Positions 48,404 to 59,233 of a stretch of 64,000 bases of DNA are shown piece by piece (position 1 is the first letter of the stretch; the number at the start of each line of letters is the position of its first letter). Source of the stretch: Mycolicibacterium fortuitum subsp. fortuitum (GTDB taxonomy: Bacteria; Actinomycetota; Actinomycetes; Mycobacteriales; Mycobacteriaceae); the NCBI RefSeq assembly GCF_022179545.1, contig NZ_AP025518.1:2728001-2792000 (forward strand), given 5' to 3'. The notes below the pieces were generated by a model. That model was not told the DNA's origin, ran no database searches, and saw only the letters and a list, made by a program, of their open reading frames with translations. A program made the position numbers and the translations under genes.

Positions 48404-48961
48404 GTGCGGGTGATGGGAGTGGATCCCGGGTTGACGCGCTGCGGCCTGTCGGTGGTCGAGAGTGGCCGCGGGAGGCAGGTCACCGCACTCGACGTGGACG
48501 TTGTCCGCACGCCGGCCGACGCGCCGCTGCAGAAGCGGCTGATGGAGATCAGTGATGTGGCCGAGTACTGGATGGACACCCACCGGCCCGACGTGATCGC
48601 CATCGAGCGGGTCTTTGCCCAGCAGAACGTGTCGACCGTGATGGGCACCGCGCAGGCAGGCGGTGTGATCGCGCTGGCTGCCGCCCGGCGTGACATCGAG
48701 GTGCACTTCCACACCCCCTCGGAGGTCAAGGCCGCGGTCACCGGAAACGGCCGCGCCGACAAAGCTCAGGTCACCGAGATGATCACCAGAATTCTTGCGC
48801 TACAGGCCAAACCGACCCCGGCGGACGCGGCCGACGCGCTGGCTCTGGCCATCTGTCACTGCTGGCGCGCGCCGATGATCGCCCGAATGGCGGCCGCCGA
48901 GGCGATGGCTGCCGAACAACGCCGCAAGTACACGGCGAAGCTCAAGGCGGCGCGCGCATGA
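48404..48961 (+). CDS. ruvC: Holliday junction resolvase RuvC
   Basis: The 185-aa nuclease starts with GTG 48404 ([18 protein letters not shown]). Acidic active-site residues are in GVDPGLT, AIERVF and [15 protein letters not shown] (D near 145). It cleaves Holliday junctions after RuvAB branch migration. It overlaps ruvA by 4 bp (ATGA), and an SOS box precedes the start. Confidence 0.97.
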   Translation: MRVMGVDPGLTRCGLSVVESGRGRQVTALDVDVVRTPADAPLQKRLMEISDVAEYWMDTHRPDVIAIERVFAQQNVSTVMGTAQAGGVIALAAARRDIEVHFHTPSEVKAAVTGNGRADKAQVTEMITRILALQAKPTPADAADALALAICHCWRAPMIARMAAAEAMAAEQRRKYTAKLKAARA

Positions 48962-49542
48962 TCGCCTCGGTACGCGGTGAGGTGATCGACATCGCACTCG
49001 ACCATGCGGTGATCGAGGCCGCCGGTGTCGGCTACAAGGTGATGGCAACGCCCTCCACTCTGGCCAACCTGCGGCGCGGCAACGAGTCCCGGTTGATCAC
49101 GGCGATGATCGTGCGTGAGGATTCCATGACCCTCTACGGGTTCGCCGACGGCGATGCCCGCGACCTGTTCCTCACGCTGCTCGGAGTTTCCGGCGTCGGC
49201 CCGAAGATCGCCTTGGCGACCCTCGCGGTCTACGACCCGCAGGCATTGCGGCAGGCGCTGGCCGACGGCGATGTGGCCGCGCTCACCCGGGTTCCCGGTA
49301 TCGGCAAACGCGGTGCCGAGCGCATGGTGCTCGAACTGCGCGACAAGATCGGCCCGGTCACCCCCGGGAGTTCCGGTTTCACCGGGCACGCGGTGCGCGC
49401 TCCTGTGGTCGAAGCCCTTGTCGGGCTTGGCTTTGCGGCCAAACAAGCCGAGGAGGCCACCGACAAGGTGCTGGCCAATGATCCCGAGGCCACCACGGCT
49501 TCCGCGCTGCGGGCGGCGCTGTCCATGTTGGGTAAGAAGTAA
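48958..49542 (+). CDS. ruvA: Holliday junction branch migration protein RuvA
   Basis: The 194-aa protein has the OB-fold [20 protein letters not shown], two helix-hairpin-helix motifs ([18 protein letters not shown] and [19 protein letters not shown]) and the C-terminal UBA-like domain [20 protein letters not shown]. It binds the junction and recruits RuvB. Starts within the ruvC stop and ends 2 bp before ruvB. Confidence 0.97.
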   Translation: MIASVRGEVIDIALDHAVIEAAGVGYKVMATPSTLANLRRGNESRLITAMIVREDSMTLYGFADGDARDLFLTLLGVSGVGPKIALATLAVYDPQALRQALADGDVAALTRVPGIGKRGAERMVLELRDKIGPVTPGSSGFTGHAVRAPVVEALVGLGFAAKQAEEATDKVLANDPEATTASALRAALSMLGKK

Positions 49543-49544
49543 CG

Positions 49545-50600
49545 ATGGGCCGTTTCGACGATGCCGAAGAGCCGGACGAGCGGGAGGTCTCGCCGGCCCT
49601 GACGGTGGGTGAGGGCGACATCGATGCCAGCCTGCGTCCGCGCTCGTTGGGTGAGTTCATCGGCCAGCCCCGGGTGCGCGAGCAGCTGCAGCTGGTCATC
49701 GAGGGCGCCAAGAACCGCGGCGGCACACCGGATCACATCCTGCTGTCCGGCCCACCCGGCCTCGGCAAGACCTCGTTGGCGATGATCATCGCTGCCGAGC
49801 TGGGCTCCTCGCTGCGGCTCACCTCCGGGCCGGCTCTGGAGCGGGCCGGAGATCTGGCAGCCATGCTGTCCAACCTCGTCGAGCACGATGTGCTGTTCAT
49901 CGACGAGATCCACCGCATCGCCCGGCCCGCCGAAGAAATGCTCTATCTGGCGATGGAGGATTTCCGCGTCGACGTCGTGGTCGGCAAGGGGCCCGGTGCC
50001 ACGTCCATTCCGCTCGAGGTTGCGCCCTTCACCCTGGTGGGGGCGACCACCCGGTCCGGGGCGTTGACCGGCCCGCTGCGGGATCGGTTCGGGTTCACCG
50101 CCCACATGGACTTCTACGAGCCGGTCGAACTCGAGCGGGTCCTGGCCCGGTCGGCCGGCATCCTCGGCATCGAATTGGGCCGCGAGGCCGGTACCGAGAT
50201 CGCCCGACGCTCCCGCGGCACACCCCGTATCGCCAACCGGTTGCTGCGTCGCGTGCGGGACTACGCCGAGGTCCGCGCCGACGGCGTGATCACCCGCGAC
50301 ATCGCCAAGGCCGCACTGGAGGTCTACGACGTCGACGAACTCGGCCTCGATCGCCTGGACCGCGCCGTGTTGTCGGCGCTCACCCGCAGTTTCGGTGGCG
50401 GTCCCGTGGGGGTGTCGACACTGGCCGTGGCGGTGGGCGAGGAAGCCACCACGGTCGAGGAGGTGTGTGAACCCTTCCTGGTGCGGGCCGGCATGGTGGC
50501 TCGCACGCCGCGCGGTCGCGTGGCCACCCCACTGGCGTGGACGCATCTGGGTATGCAGCCGCCGGTTACCGGACTCGGGCAGCCCGGGCTGTTTGAATAG
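49545..50600 (+). CDS. ruvB: Holliday junction DNA helicase RuvB
   Basis: The 351-aa AAA+ motor has Walker [13 protein letters not shown] near 67, Walker [11 protein letters not shown] near 115, sensor [19 protein letters not shown] and a winged-helix tail. It drives branch migration with RuvA. It ends the operon; a DUF1304 gene follows after 5 bp and may be read through. Confidence 0.97.
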   Translation: MGRFDDAEEPDEREVSPALTVGEGDIDASLRPRSLGEFIGQPRVREQLQLVIEGAKNRGGTPDHILLSGPPGLGKTSLAMIIAAELGSSLRLTSGPALERAGDLAAMLSNLVEHDVLFIDEIHRIARPAEEMLYLAMEDFRVDVVVGKGPGATSIPLEVAPFTLVGATTRSGALTGPLRDRFGFTAHMDFYEPVELERVLARSAGILGIELGREAGTEIARRSRGTPRIANRLLRRVRDYAEVRADGVITRDIAKAALEVYDVDELGLDRLDRAVLSALTRSFGGGPVGVSTLAVAVGEEATTVEEVCEPFLVRAGMVARTPRGRVATPLAWTHLGMQPPVTGLGQPGLFE

Positions 50601-50605
50601 ACCGC

Positions 50606-50989
50606 ATGGTCATCGCCGGTCTGGTATTCGCCGCACTCGCCGCAGCCCTGCATGTGTACATCTTCGTGATGGAGTCGTTGACCTGGACCTCCGCGCGTAC
50701 TCGCGCCACGTTCGGCATCAGTGAGCAGGAGGCGCAGGCCACCAAGGAGCTGGCTTTCAACCAGGGCTTCTACAACCTGTTCCTCGCGATCGTCACGGTG
50801 ATCGGGGTCGTCGCGGTTGGCTTGGGACACAACGCGGTTGGTACTGCGCTCGTGTTCGCGGGGGTCGGTTCCATGCTCGCGGCGGCCGTCGTGCTGCTCA
50901 CCAGCTCACCGGACAAGGCTCGCGCCGCGATCACCCAAGGTGCCTTCCCGCTGATCGCAGTCGTGATGCTCGCGATCGGCTTGCTCTAG
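50606..50989 (+). CDS. DUF1304 membrane protein
   Basis: A 127-aa protein with four helices, beginning with GLVFAALAAALHVYIFVMES and containing ATKELAFNQGFYNLFLAIVTV, the signature of DUF1304. The role is unknown in this family. It lies directly behind ruvB and ends before two hairpins that separate it from the convergent reductase gene. Confidence 0.9.
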   Translation: MVIAGLVFAALAAALHVYIFVMESLTWTSARTRATFGISEQEAQATKELAFNQGFYNLFLAIVTVIGVVAVGLGHNAVGTALVFAGVGSMLAAAVVLLTSSPDKARAAITQGAFPLIAVVMLAIGLL

Positions 50990-51082
50990 GCCGCACTCCG
51001 CCGGGTACGGGTGGAGCGGTCGAACGCGGTATGGACTGGTCATCACCACCCGTTATGAGTATCCGCGTCGCAGATACTGATT

Positions 51083-51109
51083 GGCCGCGGTCCTGGTGGG
51101 ACCGCGGCC
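51083..51109. terminator. Hairpin between DUF1304 and the reductase
   Basis: GGCCGCGGTCC (51083-51093), loop TGGTG, GGACCGCGGCC (51099-51109) form a perfect 11-bp GC stem without a T-run. As a symmetric stem between convergent genes it could stop both transcripts. Confidence 0.6.
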
Positions 51110-51118
51110 GCTCAGGGG

Positions 51119-51144
51119 GACCTTCCCTTGTGGGGAAGTCTTTT
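51119..51144 (+). terminator. Intrinsic terminator with T-run
   Basis: CTTCCC (51122-51127), loop TTGTG, GGGAAG with outer GA/TC pairs and a TTTT tail at 51141-51144 form a small terminator for the plus-strand DUF1304/ruv transcript, overlapping the stop codon region of the minus-strand reductase. Confidence 0.65.
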
Positions 51145-54100
51145 ACAGCAATCCGAGCAGTTTCAGATCGCTGATGTACTTGACGATGACCTCCCGGCTG
51201 ACATGGGGGATGTCCTTGTCGGGCCCGATCTTCGCGTCCTGCACTGCGGTACGGAACACGTCGGTCGGTGCCATCGCGCCGTTCACCGGCACGCCGGGCT
51301 GCTGGTAGTTGTGCAGCAGCGGCAGCAGCGAGGCCTGACGTTGCTTGTCGGGCAGTGCCCGCAGCGTGGTCTCGAAGCGGGCCAACCACTCCTGGTAGTC
51401 CTCCACTCGCTGGATCGGGTAGCCGGCCTCGATGAGCCAGTCGACGAACTCGTCCATGCCGATGCCGTCGTCGTGCGGGTTCATCACGTGGTACGTCTCG
51501 AAGCCGTCCTGGACGTGGGCGCCCAGGGTTGAGATGGCCTCGGCGATGAACTCGACGGGCAGCCCGTCGTAGTGCGAGCGCTGTCGGTTGCCGTCGGCGT
51601 CGAGCTGGTTGAAGGACTTCGGTGCGACACCGGTGGCGACGAGGCTGAACATCATGCGGGTGAACATGTCCGGCAGGTTCAACTGCCCGGCGTAGGTGGT
51701 GTCCGCCAGGATCATGTCGCAGCGGAACACCGTCACCGGCAGCCCGGCCAGATCGTGCGCTTCGCGCAGTAGCACCTCGCCGGCCCACTTGCTGTTGCCG
51801 TAGCCGTTGGCGTAGCCGTCGTCGACGCGTCGAACCGGACTGATGGCTCGAATATCCCCGGCCTCCACGAACTTTCCTGGCTCGATACCGCCGCCCACGC
51901 CGATCGTCGACACGTACGCGAACGGCTTGATGCGCGTGGTGAGCGCGATCCGGATGAGCTCAGCAGTGCCAAGTGCGTTGGGGCCGAACAGTTCGCTGTA
52001 GGGCAGCACGTGGTTGACCAGTGCGGCCGGGTCGACGATGAAATCGACGGTGTCGGCCAGACGCTGCCAGGTCACTTGGTCGAGCCCGAGATCGGCCTCG
52101 CCCTTGTCGCCGGCGATCACTTCGAGATGGTCGGCGGCCAGTTTCTGGTAGTGCGCCCACAGCTTGGGGTCGCCGCTGTCGAAGGTCTTGTCGAGCCGCG
52201 CGCGGGCTTCCTCGTCCGACTTCGCGCGCACCAGGCAGATGACCTTGCCGTCGACCAGGTCCATCCGTTCCAGCCACTCCAGGGCCAAGTAGCGACCCAG
52301 GAATCCGGTTGCGCCGGTGAGCAGTACGGTACGGATCTCACTGACCGGGCCCGGCAGGCTCGGTGCGGCGGCCAATGTCGCGGCGTCGATGAATTTGTCC
52401 AGCGTCAGATCGGATGCGTGGACTTCGGTCGCGTTGCGGCCGTGCACCGACGTGAAGGTCGGCCGCACATCGGCGCCCGAGCGTTGAGCCTCGATGTACT
52501 CGGCGATGGTCCGAAGATCCGAGGCCGGGCTGACGATCGCCGACACCGGCACCTCGACGTCGAAGATCTCCTGCAGGAGGTTTCCGAAGGTCAAGGCCGA
52601 CAACGAATCTCCACCCAGATCGGTGAAGTGGGCCTCGGGGGCGAGGTCGGATGCCGCGGCACCCAGCAGGGCACCTGCGGCCCGGCTCACCGTGTCGAGC
52701 ACCGGGGCCTGGGCGCCGTTGCGCCGCAGCTCGCTCAGTTCATTGGCCTGACCCTCGGCCAGCTCCGTGTAAAGCTGCTCCAACCGATCGCCGTAGTAGG
52801 CCTTCAGATTCGGCCGAGCCAGCTTGCGGATGCCGGTCAGCAGGCCGTTCTCCAGGCTGAAGGGCGTTGTCTCGACGATGAAATCGCGTGGGATCTCGTA
52901 GGACTGCAGACCCGCGGCCCGCGCGGCGTCCTGCAGTGAATCGCCGATCGCCTGCTTCGACAGGGACGGATCGGTCGGCACCACGACGGCCAGCAGATAC
53001 GAGCGGGCGCTGTTGCCGTAGACGAAGATCTGCCGTACCAGCGGGCTGTCTCCGAAGACGGCCTCCAGCTTGGAGACGGTGACGAATTCGCCCTGCGAGA
53101 GCTTCAGCACGTTGTTGCGCCGGTCGAGGTATTCGACCTGGTCTGGTCCGAGTTCGGCGACGATGTCACCGGTGCGGTAGTAGCCGTCCTCGTCGAACAT
53201 CTCGGCGGTGATCTCCGGGCGCTTGTAGTACCCGGGGAACATCTGCTCGGACTTCACCAGCAGCTCACCACGCGGGTGGGGCCGGTCGGTAAGGAAGTAG
53301 CCCAGGTCCGGCACGTCGACCAACTTGTAGTCGATCACCGGCGGGCGCTGGATGTGGCCGTCGACGAAGACCGAACCTGCCTCGGTGGAGCCGTAGCCCT
53401 CCAGCAGGTGCATGTCGAGCAGGCGCTCCACCCAGTTCTTCATCTCCGCCGAGATCGGCGCGGAACCGGTCATCGCGGAGACGAACCGCCCGCCCAGCAG
53501 GTCCTGGCGAACCTCGGCGAGGACTTCGTCTTCCGGTGCTCCGCTGCGATCCAACCGGCTCTGGTACTCCTGAAACAGCATGTCCCAGATCCGGGGCACG
53601 AAGCTCAGCTGCGTGGGCCGGACCAGGGCTAGGTCCTCCAGGAAGGTCGAAAGGTCGCTGCGCGCAGCGAAATACGCGGTGCCACCGGAGCTCAGCGTGC
53701 CGATCAAGATGCCGCGGCCCATGACGTGGCTCATCGGCATGAAGTTGAGGGTGATCGCCGGCAGCGCCGCCTGATTCTCGTCCCAGGTGGCCTTGGTGGC
53801 CAGCTGCCACATGTTGGCGACCTTGCTCTCCGGGTACATCGCGCCCTTGGGGGTGCCGGTGCTGCCGGAGGTGTAGATCAGCATGGTCAGCGGGTCGGGC
53901 TGACCGGGGGTGTACAGCGGTGCGTCGGCCAGTGAGCGGCCGCGGTCGAGGACGTCGGCCAGCGGTTCGACGACGACATCGGTGCCGGCCAGTGCGGCCT
54001 TGGCGGCTTCGAAGGCTTCACGCTGAGCGTCGACCCGCGGGCGGTAGTCGAACACCACCAGGCGCCGGGGTGCAGGGCCGGACTTCACCAGTTCGACCGC

Positions 54101-54613
54101 GTCGTCGAGGAAGTCGATGCTCGCCGCGATCACGGTCGGTTCCGTCTCGGCGACGATGGGGCGCAGGGTGGTTACCGGCGCACTGGTCTGCAGCGGCACC
54201 GATACGGCACCGAGTTCGATCAGCGCGGTGTCGACAGTGGTGTAGTCGACGCTGGTGAACCCCAGGATGGCGACGCGGTCGCCGGGCTTCACCGGGTGGT
54301 TGTGCCAGGCGTTGGTCACCGCTTGGACGCGGTCGCCCAACTGGCGGTACGTGATGGTGTCGAACCGGGGGAGCAGCTGGGCCGACGTGCGGCCGTCGGC
54401 GTCGGTGACGTACTCGACGGCGCGCTGTCCCAGCGCGGGACGGTCGGCGTAGCCGGCGAACACGCCTTTGACGACAGCCGGCAACCGCAGCTCGGGCTCG
54501 GCGACGGCGGTGTTGACAGCCTCGCTGGGACGGGCCGCGGCGAACTGTGAGTCGGCTTCATACAGGTGTGCGATCCGGCGTTGCAACCGGTCTTCACGCG
54601 TTTCGGTGGTCAT
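51143..54613 (-). CDS. Carboxylic acid reductase (first of two), FadD9-type
   Basis: From ATG 54613 (1156 aa) the modular enzyme has an adenylation domain with [20 protein letters not shown], a phosphopantetheine carrier site in [20 protein letters not shown] and a terminal NADPH reductase with [20 protein letters not shown]. It activates a carboxylate with ATP, loads it on the carrier arm and reduces it once to aldehyde. The frame continues upstream to 54757 but without family sequence. A -10 TATAAT and a palindrome precede it. It corresponds in place to fadD9 (Rv2590) and is a paralogue of the next gene. Confidence 0.95.
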   Translation of the reverse strand: MTTETREDRLQRRIAHLYEADSQFAAARPSEAVNTAVAEPELRLPAVVKGVFAGYADRPALGQRAVEYVTDADGRTSAQLLPRFDTITYRQLGDRVQAVTNAWHNHPVKPGDRVAILGFTSVDYTTVDTALIELGAVSVPLQTSAPVTTLRPIVAETEPTVIAASIDFLDDAVELVKSGPAPRRLVVFDYRPRVDAQREAFEAAKAALAGTDVVVEPLADVLDRGRSLADAPLYTPGQPDPLTMLIYTSGSTGTPKGAMYPESKVANMWQLATKATWDENQAALPAITLNFMPMSHVMGRGILIGTLSSGGTAYFAARSDLSTFLEDLALVRPTQLSFVPRIWDMLFQEYQSRLDRSGAPEDEVLAEVRQDLLGGRFVSAMTGSAPISAEMKNWVERLLDMHLLEGYGSTEAGSVFVDGHIQRPPVIDYKLVDVPDLGYFLTDRPHPRGELLVKSEQMFPGYYKRPEITAEMFDEDGYYRTGDIVAELGPDQVEYLDRRNNVLKLSQGEFVTVSKLEAVFGDSPLVRQIFVYGNSARSYLLAVVVPTDPSLSKQAIGDSLQDAARAAGLQSYEIPRDFIVETTPFSLENGLLTGIRKLARPNLKAYYGDRLEQLYTELAEGQANELSELRRNGAQAPVLDTVSRAAGALLGAAASDLAPEAHFTDLGGDSLSALTFGNLLQEIFDVEVPVSAIVSPASDLRTIAEYIEAQRSGADVRPTFTSVHGRNATEVHASDLTLDKFIDAATLAAAPSLPGPVSEIRTVLLTGATGFLGRYLALEWLERMDLVDGKVICLVRAKSDEEARARLDKTFDSGDPKLWAHYQKLAADHLEVIAGDKGEADLGLDQVTWQRLADTVDFIVDPAALVNHVLPYSELFGPNALGTAELIRIALTTRIKPFAYVSTIGVGGGIEPGKFVEAGDIRAISPVRRVDDGYANGYGNSKWAGEVLLREAHDLAGLPVTVFRCDMILADTTYAGQLNLPDMFTRMMFSLVATGVAPKSFNQLDADGNRQRSHYDGLPVEFIAEAISTLGAHVQDGFETYHVMNPHDDGIGMDEFVDWLIEAGYPIQRVEDYQEWLARFETTLRALPDKQRQASLLPLLHNYQQPGVPVNGAMAPTDVFRTAVQDAKIGPDKDIPHVSREVIVKYISDLKLLGLL

Positions 54614-54672
54614 ATCGGTTCCCCTGAGCAAATCAAAATAAATATGGTCGGCACGTCTGCCGTGCCTACTCA

Positions 54673-54698
54673 TTACTACGTTAGTAAAACTAATTATA
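54673..54698 (-). promoter_or_regulatory. Promoter and palindromic operator of the first reductase gene
   Basis: On the minus strand a TATAAT box (54698-54693) is followed by TTACTAACGTAGTAA (54687-54673), a perfect 15-bp palindrome (TTACTA-ACG-TAGTAA) that would cover the transcription start. Nearly the same sequence precedes the second reductase at 58335-58349. Confidence 0.7.
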
Positions 54699-54784
54699 TT
54701 TCGAGATGCCAGCGCTGATGGTGCGAGATGCGTCACGCCCGACGGCGCCCGCCCCACAGCGGTATGGGGCGGGCGCGCGAGGGA

Positions 54785-57700
54785 CTAGAGCAGGCCGAGC
54801 TGCTGCAGGTCGGTGATGTACTTGACGATCACTGCCGGGCTGACATGGGGAATGTCCTTGTCGGGCCCGATCTTGGCTTCCTGCACCGCCGCACGGAAGT
54901 GGTCCGTGGGCGCCAGGGCGCCCAGCATCGGCCGCTCGGGCTTCTGGTAGTTGTGCAGCAGCGGCAACAGCGACGCCTGACGCTGCTTGTCCGGCAGGGC
55001 GCGCAAGGTGCTCTCGAAGCGCTGGACCCACTGCCCGTAATCCTCGATGCGCTCGATCGGGTAGCCGGCCTCGATGAGCCAGTCGACGAACTCGTCCATG
55101 CCGAGGCCGTCGTCGTACGGGTTCATCACGTGGTAGGTCTCGAAGCTCTCGACCGATTGCCCGCCCAACGTCGAGATCGACTCGGCGATGAACTCGACGG
55201 GCAGACCGTCGTAATGTGAGCGCTGGCGGTTGCCTTCGGAATCCAGCTCGTAGAAGGACTTCGGCGCGATACCGCTGGCGACGAGGCTCAGCATCATGCG
55301 GGTGAACATGTCCGGCAAGTTCAGCTGGCCCGAGTAGGAGGTGTCGGCCAGGATCATGTCGCAGCGGAACACCGCGACCGGCAGCCCGCACAGATCGTTG
55401 GCCTCGCGCAGCAAAACCTCACCCGCCCACTTGCTGTTGCCGTAACCGTTGGCGTACCCATCGTTGATCTTGCGGACCGCACTCATCTCCCGGACGTCGA
55501 CGTTCTCGACGAACTTCCCGGGCTCGATCTGATCGCCGACGCCGATGGTCGACACGTAGGTGTACGGCTTGATCTTCGTGGTGAGCGCGATCTTGATCAG
55601 CTCGGCGGTGCCCAGTGCGTTGGGGCCGAACAGTTCGCTGTAGGGCAGCACGTGGTTGACCAGTGCGGCCGGGTCGACGATCAGGTCGACCTCGTCGGCG
55701 AGCCGCTGCCAGGTCTGCTGATCCAGGCCGAGGTTCTCCTCGCCCTTGTCGCCGGCAACCACTTCGAGGTGGTCAGCGGCCAGATTCTGGTAGTGCGCAA
55801 GGAGTTTCGCGTCACCGCTGTCGAAGGTGGCGTCGAGCCGGGTCCGGGCCTCCTCGTCGGACTTGGCGCGCACCAGCGCGATGACCTTGCCGTCGACCAG
55901 GTCCATGCGCTCCAGCCATTCCAGCGCCAAGTAGCGGCCGAGGAAGCCGGTGGCGCCGGTGAGCAGCACGGTCCGAACCTCGCTGCCTGCCTTGGGCAGG
56001 TTCGGTGCGGCGGCCAGGGTGTCGGCGTCGAGGAACTTGTCCAGGGTCAGGTCGGCCGCACTGACTTCGGCGGCGTGCCTGCCGTGCACCGACGCGTAGG
56101 TCGGGCGCTTGGATCCGCTGCGCTGGGTCTCGATGTACTCGGCGATGCCGGCCAGGTCGGTGGCCGGGCTGACGATCACGCCCACCGGCACATCCACATC
56201 GAAGATCTCCCGAAGCAGGTTGCCGAAGGTCAACGCCGACAAGGAATCCCCACCCAGGTCGGTGAAGTGGGCGTCAGGCCCCAGGTCGGATGCCGCGGCG
56301 CCCAGCAGGGCACCGGCAGCCCGGCTGACGGTTTCCACCACGGGGGCGTCGGCACTCGCCGAACGCAACTCGCGAAGTTCGGCGGCCTGCGTCTCGGCCA
56401 GCTCGGCATACAGCTGCTCGAGCCGCTCGCCGTAGTGCGCCTTCAACTTCGGCCACGCCAGCTTGCGGATACCGGTCAGCAGACCGTTCTCGAGGCTGAA
56501 CGGTGTTGTCTCCACGATGAAGTCGCGCGGGATCTCGTAGGACTGCAGGTCGGCCTCCCGGGCCACCTCTTGCAGGGACTCGGCGATCGCCTCTTTGGAA
56601 ACGCTCGGATCCGTGGGTACCACGACGGCCAGCAGGTAGGGCTGGGCGCTGTTGCCGTAGACGTAGATCTGTTGCACCAGTGGACTGTTGCCGAACACGG
56701 CTTCCAGCTTGGCCAGGGTGACGAACTCGCCCTGGGCGAGCTTGAGCACGTTGTTGCGCCGGTCGACGTAGCGCAGCTGGTCCGGGCCGATCTCTGCGAC
56801 GACGTCACCGGTGCGGTAGAAGCCGTCCTCGTCGAACACCGACGCGGTGACCTCGGGACGCTTGTAGTAGCCGGGGAACAGGTTCTCGGTCTTGATCAGC
56901 AACTCGCCGCGCGGGTGAGGCTGGTCGGTGCCGAAGTACCCGAGGTCCGGGACGTCGACCAACTTGTAGTCGATCACCGGCGGACGCTGCACGACACCGT
57001 CGAACAGTGCCATGCCGGCTTCGGTCGAGCCGTAGCCCTCCAGCAGGTGGATGCCGAGCATGTCCTGGGTCCAGGTCTTGAGCTCGGCTGAGATGGGTGC
57101 CGAGCCGGTCATGGCGGCGACGAAGCGGCCGCCGAGCACCTTGTCGCGGACCTCGGCCAACACCTCCGCTTCGACGGCCTCACGGTCCCGGCCGCCCTCG
57201 GCCAGACGCTGATCGACCCGGCTCTGATATTCGCTGTGGATCATCTCCCAGACGCGTGGGACGAAATTCAGCTCGGTGGGCCGCGTCAGGGCGAGGTCCT
57301 CCAGCAGTGTCGACAGGTCGCTGCGGGCGGCGAAGTAGCAGGTGCCGCCGGCGGCGAGCGAGGCATACAGGATGCCGCGGCCCATCACGTGGCTCATCGG
57401 CATGAAGCTCAGGTTGATCGCCGAGCTGACCGGCCCGAGCCAGGCCTTGCTGTTGCGACGCCAGAACTTGGCCACGGCGCTCTGCAGGTACATCGCGCCC
57501 TTGGGAGCGCCGGTGCTGCCGGAGGTGTAGATCAGCAACGCCAAGGGGTCGGAGCCGTCCGCCTTGGGCGCCTCGGGTGCCGGGAGGTTGCTTCCGCGGT
57601 CCAGCAGTCCGGCCAGCGTGTCGACGGCGATGGATGCGCCTGCTGCGGTGATCCTCTCGGCGGCCGATGCCACGGCCTCGCGATGGTCATCGATCTCGGG

Positions 57701-58276
57701 GTGGTGGTCGAAGACGACGAGTTGGGCCGGAGCGTGAGCGGTGAGCGCGAGCTCGACGGCATCGGCGAGGTGGTCGACACTCGCCGCGATCACCCGAGGC
57801 TCGGTCTCGGTCACGATCGGCGCCAGCGCCTCGGGCGAGGAGCTGGTCTGCAGGGGCACCGACACCGCGCCGATCTGGCCGAGCGCCGTGTCGATCACGG
57901 TGTAGTCAGCACTGGTGAAACCCAGGATCGCGACCCGGTCGCCGGCTGCGACGCCCGAGGCGTGCAGCGCTGCGGCGAGGGCGCGCACCCGGTCCCACAC
58001 CTGGCCGTAGCTGATGGTGTCGAACCGGGGGAGCAGGCGAGCAGTGGTGCGCCCCGTGGCAGGGTCGGCCACGAATTCGAGCGCGCGCTCGCCGAGCGCG
58101 GGCCGTTCGGCGTAGCCCTCCAGAACCCTCTGCACGATCTCGGGCAGAAGCAGGCCGGGCACGTCTACGGAGGCGGTGACGGTGTCGCTCGGTATCGCGG
58201 CGGCGAACTGTGGATCGGTGGCGGTCAGATCGGCGATACGGGTCGCCAGTTGCTCATCGCGAGTATCAAACGACAT
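54785..58276 (-). CDS. Carboxylic acid reductase (second of two), FadD9-type
   Basis: From ATG 58276 the protein has 1163 aa with the same three modules: adenylation domain with [20 protein letters not shown], carrier site [20 protein letters not shown] and reductase domain [20 protein letters not shown]. The reductase and carrier parts are almost superimposable on the neighbouring copy, while the N-terminal third differs more, e.g. [20 protein letters not shown] against the other protein's [19 protein letters not shown]. Thus substrate range may differ. A 171-bp gap with its own promoter separates it from the first copy, so each has independent control. Confidence 0.95.
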   Translation of the reverse strand: MSFDTRDEQLATRIADLTATDPQFAAAIPSDTVTASVDVPGLLLPEIVQRVLEGYAERPALGERALEFVADPATGRTTARLLPRFDTISYGQVWDRVRALAAALHASGVAAGDRVAILGFTSADYTVIDTALGQIGAVSVPLQTSSSPEALAPIVTETEPRVIAASVDHLADAVELALTAHAPAQLVVFDHHPEIDDHREAVASAAERITAAGASIAVDTLAGLLDRGSNLPAPEAPKADGSDPLALLIYTSGSTGAPKGAMYLQSAVAKFWRRNSKAWLGPVSSAINLSFMPMSHVMGRGILYASLAAGGTCYFAARSDLSTLLEDLALTRPTELNFVPRVWEMIHSEYQSRVDQRLAEGGRDREAVEAEVLAEVRDKVLGGRFVAAMTGSAPISAELKTWTQDMLGIHLLEGYGSTEAGMALFDGVVQRPPVIDYKLVDVPDLGYFGTDQPHPRGELLIKTENLFPGYYKRPEVTASVFDEDGFYRTGDVVAEIGPDQLRYVDRRNNVLKLAQGEFVTLAKLEAVFGNSPLVQQIYVYGNSAQPYLLAVVVPTDPSVSKEAIAESLQEVAREADLQSYEIPRDFIVETTPFSLENGLLTGIRKLAWPKLKAHYGERLEQLYAELAETQAAELRELRSASADAPVVETVSRAAGALLGAAASDLGPDAHFTDLGGDSLSALTFGNLLREIFDVDVPVGVIVSPATDLAGIAEYIETQRSGSKRPTYASVHGRHAAEVSAADLTLDKFLDADTLAAAPNLPKAGSEVRTVLLTGATGFLGRYLALEWLERMDLVDGKVIALVRAKSDEEARTRLDATFDSGDAKLLAHYQNLAADHLEVVAGDKGEENLGLDQQTWQRLADEVDLIVDPAALVNHVLPYSELFGPNALGTAELIKIALTTKIKPYTYVSTIGVGDQIEPGKFVENVDVREMSAVRKINDGYANGYGNSKWAGEVLLREANDLCGLPVAVFRCDMILADTSYSGQLNLPDMFTRMMLSLVASGIAPKSFYELDSEGNRQRSHYDGLPVEFIAESISTLGGQSVESFETYHVMNPYDDGLGMDEFVDWLIEAGYPIERIEDYGQWVQRFESTLRALPDKQRQASLLPLLHNYQKPERPMLGALAPTDHFRAAVQEAKIGPDKDIPHVSPAVIVKYITDLQQLGLL

Positions 58277-58608
58277 CAAATAACCCTCTTTACAAATAGC
58301 TGAAACAGTCACCGGCGCGACGTTGCACCACCGATTACTACGTTAGTGAAGCTAAACTTATTTCCGAAAAACCAGCTTCTGAGCTGTCAATGTGCTGTGA
58401 GTCTGATCGTTCCTGCATGCGGCCCGGGACCACCTGATAAGCCGGGTCACCGGATTGCCGGAACCGTCGGGTCTGGCGGCGACCAGGGAATCGAAGGCGT
58501 CGGCCAAGGTATCGCGCAGAGCGCACTCGACGAGACGCATGCCCGCAGGGTAGGGGCGTTACTCCCGTTGAATTCCGGGGTACCCACCCGGGAGTCAAAG
58601 GAGGCATC
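58277..58608. other. Upstream region of the second reductase; possible gene remnant
   Basis: About 330 bp lie between the reductase start and the plus-strand membrane-protein gene. They hold the second reductase's promoter and operator, a good ribosome site AAAGGAGG for the plus-strand gene, and a 60-codon minus-strand ORF (58358-58540, beginning MRLVECALRDTLADAFDSLV). The first two thirds of that ORF have mycobacterial codon use and the end does not, so it may be a truncated gene; no function can be given. Confidence 0.4.
58335..58349 (-). promoter_or_regulatory. Operator of the second reductase gene
   Basis: TTACTACGTTAGTGA on the plus strand differs by one base from the perfect palindrome at 54673-54687. 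Flanks also match (ATTACTACGTTAGT and the following AAnCTAA). It lies about 60 bp before the second reductase start. Confidence 0.65.
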
Positions 58609-59229
58609 ATGACCGAATTCGATACCCGCGGTGGGCGTCTACGTATGCGGCGCAGCCGTGGCGCCGCCAGCGGCCTGTTGCTGGTGTTACTGGGAATCTG
58701 GGGTGCGCTGATCCCGTTCGTCGGACCGTACTTCGACTTCGCCTTCACCCCGGATCAAGCCTGGGTGTGGACGACGGCCCGCGGTTGGCTGGAGGTGCTT
58801 CCGGGCGCTGTGACGGCGTTGGGCGGCCTGTTCCTGCTGGTGTCGGGTAACCGCGCCACGGCGCACTTCGGCGCATGGCTGGCCGTGGTGGGTGGGGCCT
58901 GGTTCGTGGTCGGCAGGGCCCTCGCGGGTCCGCTGGGCATCGGTGATGCCGGGATGCCGATCGCGGTGACCGACGCCAAGCGGATCACCCTGGAGCTGGC
59001 CTACTTTTCCGGGCTGGGCGCTTTGATCGTGTTCCTGGGCGCCATGGCGGTCGGCAGGTTGTCGGTGCGCAGTGTCCGCGACGTCGAGTACGCGCGACGA
59101 CCGGTCGCCACTGCTGCGACCGCCGAGCCCGTCGGCTACGCGGACGCCCAACCGACCGAAGCCATCCCGGCGCGCGAGCACCGGCACTGGGGCGGGCTGT
59201 TCGGCCGCAGGCACACCCACGCGCACTAG
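58609..59229 (+). CDS. Four-helix membrane protein with His-rich tail
   Basis: The 206-aa protein has hydrophobic segments GAASGLLLVLLGIWGALIPF, LEVLPGAVTALGGLFLLVSG, FGAWLAVVGGAWFVVGRALA and LELAYFSGLGALIVFLGAMA. The tail is Ala-rich and ends in EHRHWGGLFGRRHTHAH with several histidines, which may bind metal. ATG with AAAGGAGG ahead. No known family. It is convergent with gabT (5 bp between). Confidence 0.7.
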   Translation: MTEFDTRGGRLRMRRSRGAASGLLLVLLGIWGALIPFVGPYFDFAFTPDQAWVWTTARGWLEVLPGAVTALGGLFLLVSGNRATAHFGAWLAVVGGAWFVVGRALAGPLGIGDAGMPIAVTDAKRITLELAYFSGLGALIVFLGAMAVGRLSVRSVRDVEYARRPVATAATAEPVGYADAQPTEAIPAREHRHWGGLFGRRHTHAH

Positions 59230-59233
59230 CGCT

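Noticed and set aside
50931..51788. 285-codon minus-strand ORF over the end of the first reductase
   Set aside because: It is another frame of the carboxylic acid reductase reading and has typical Arg-rich shadow composition.
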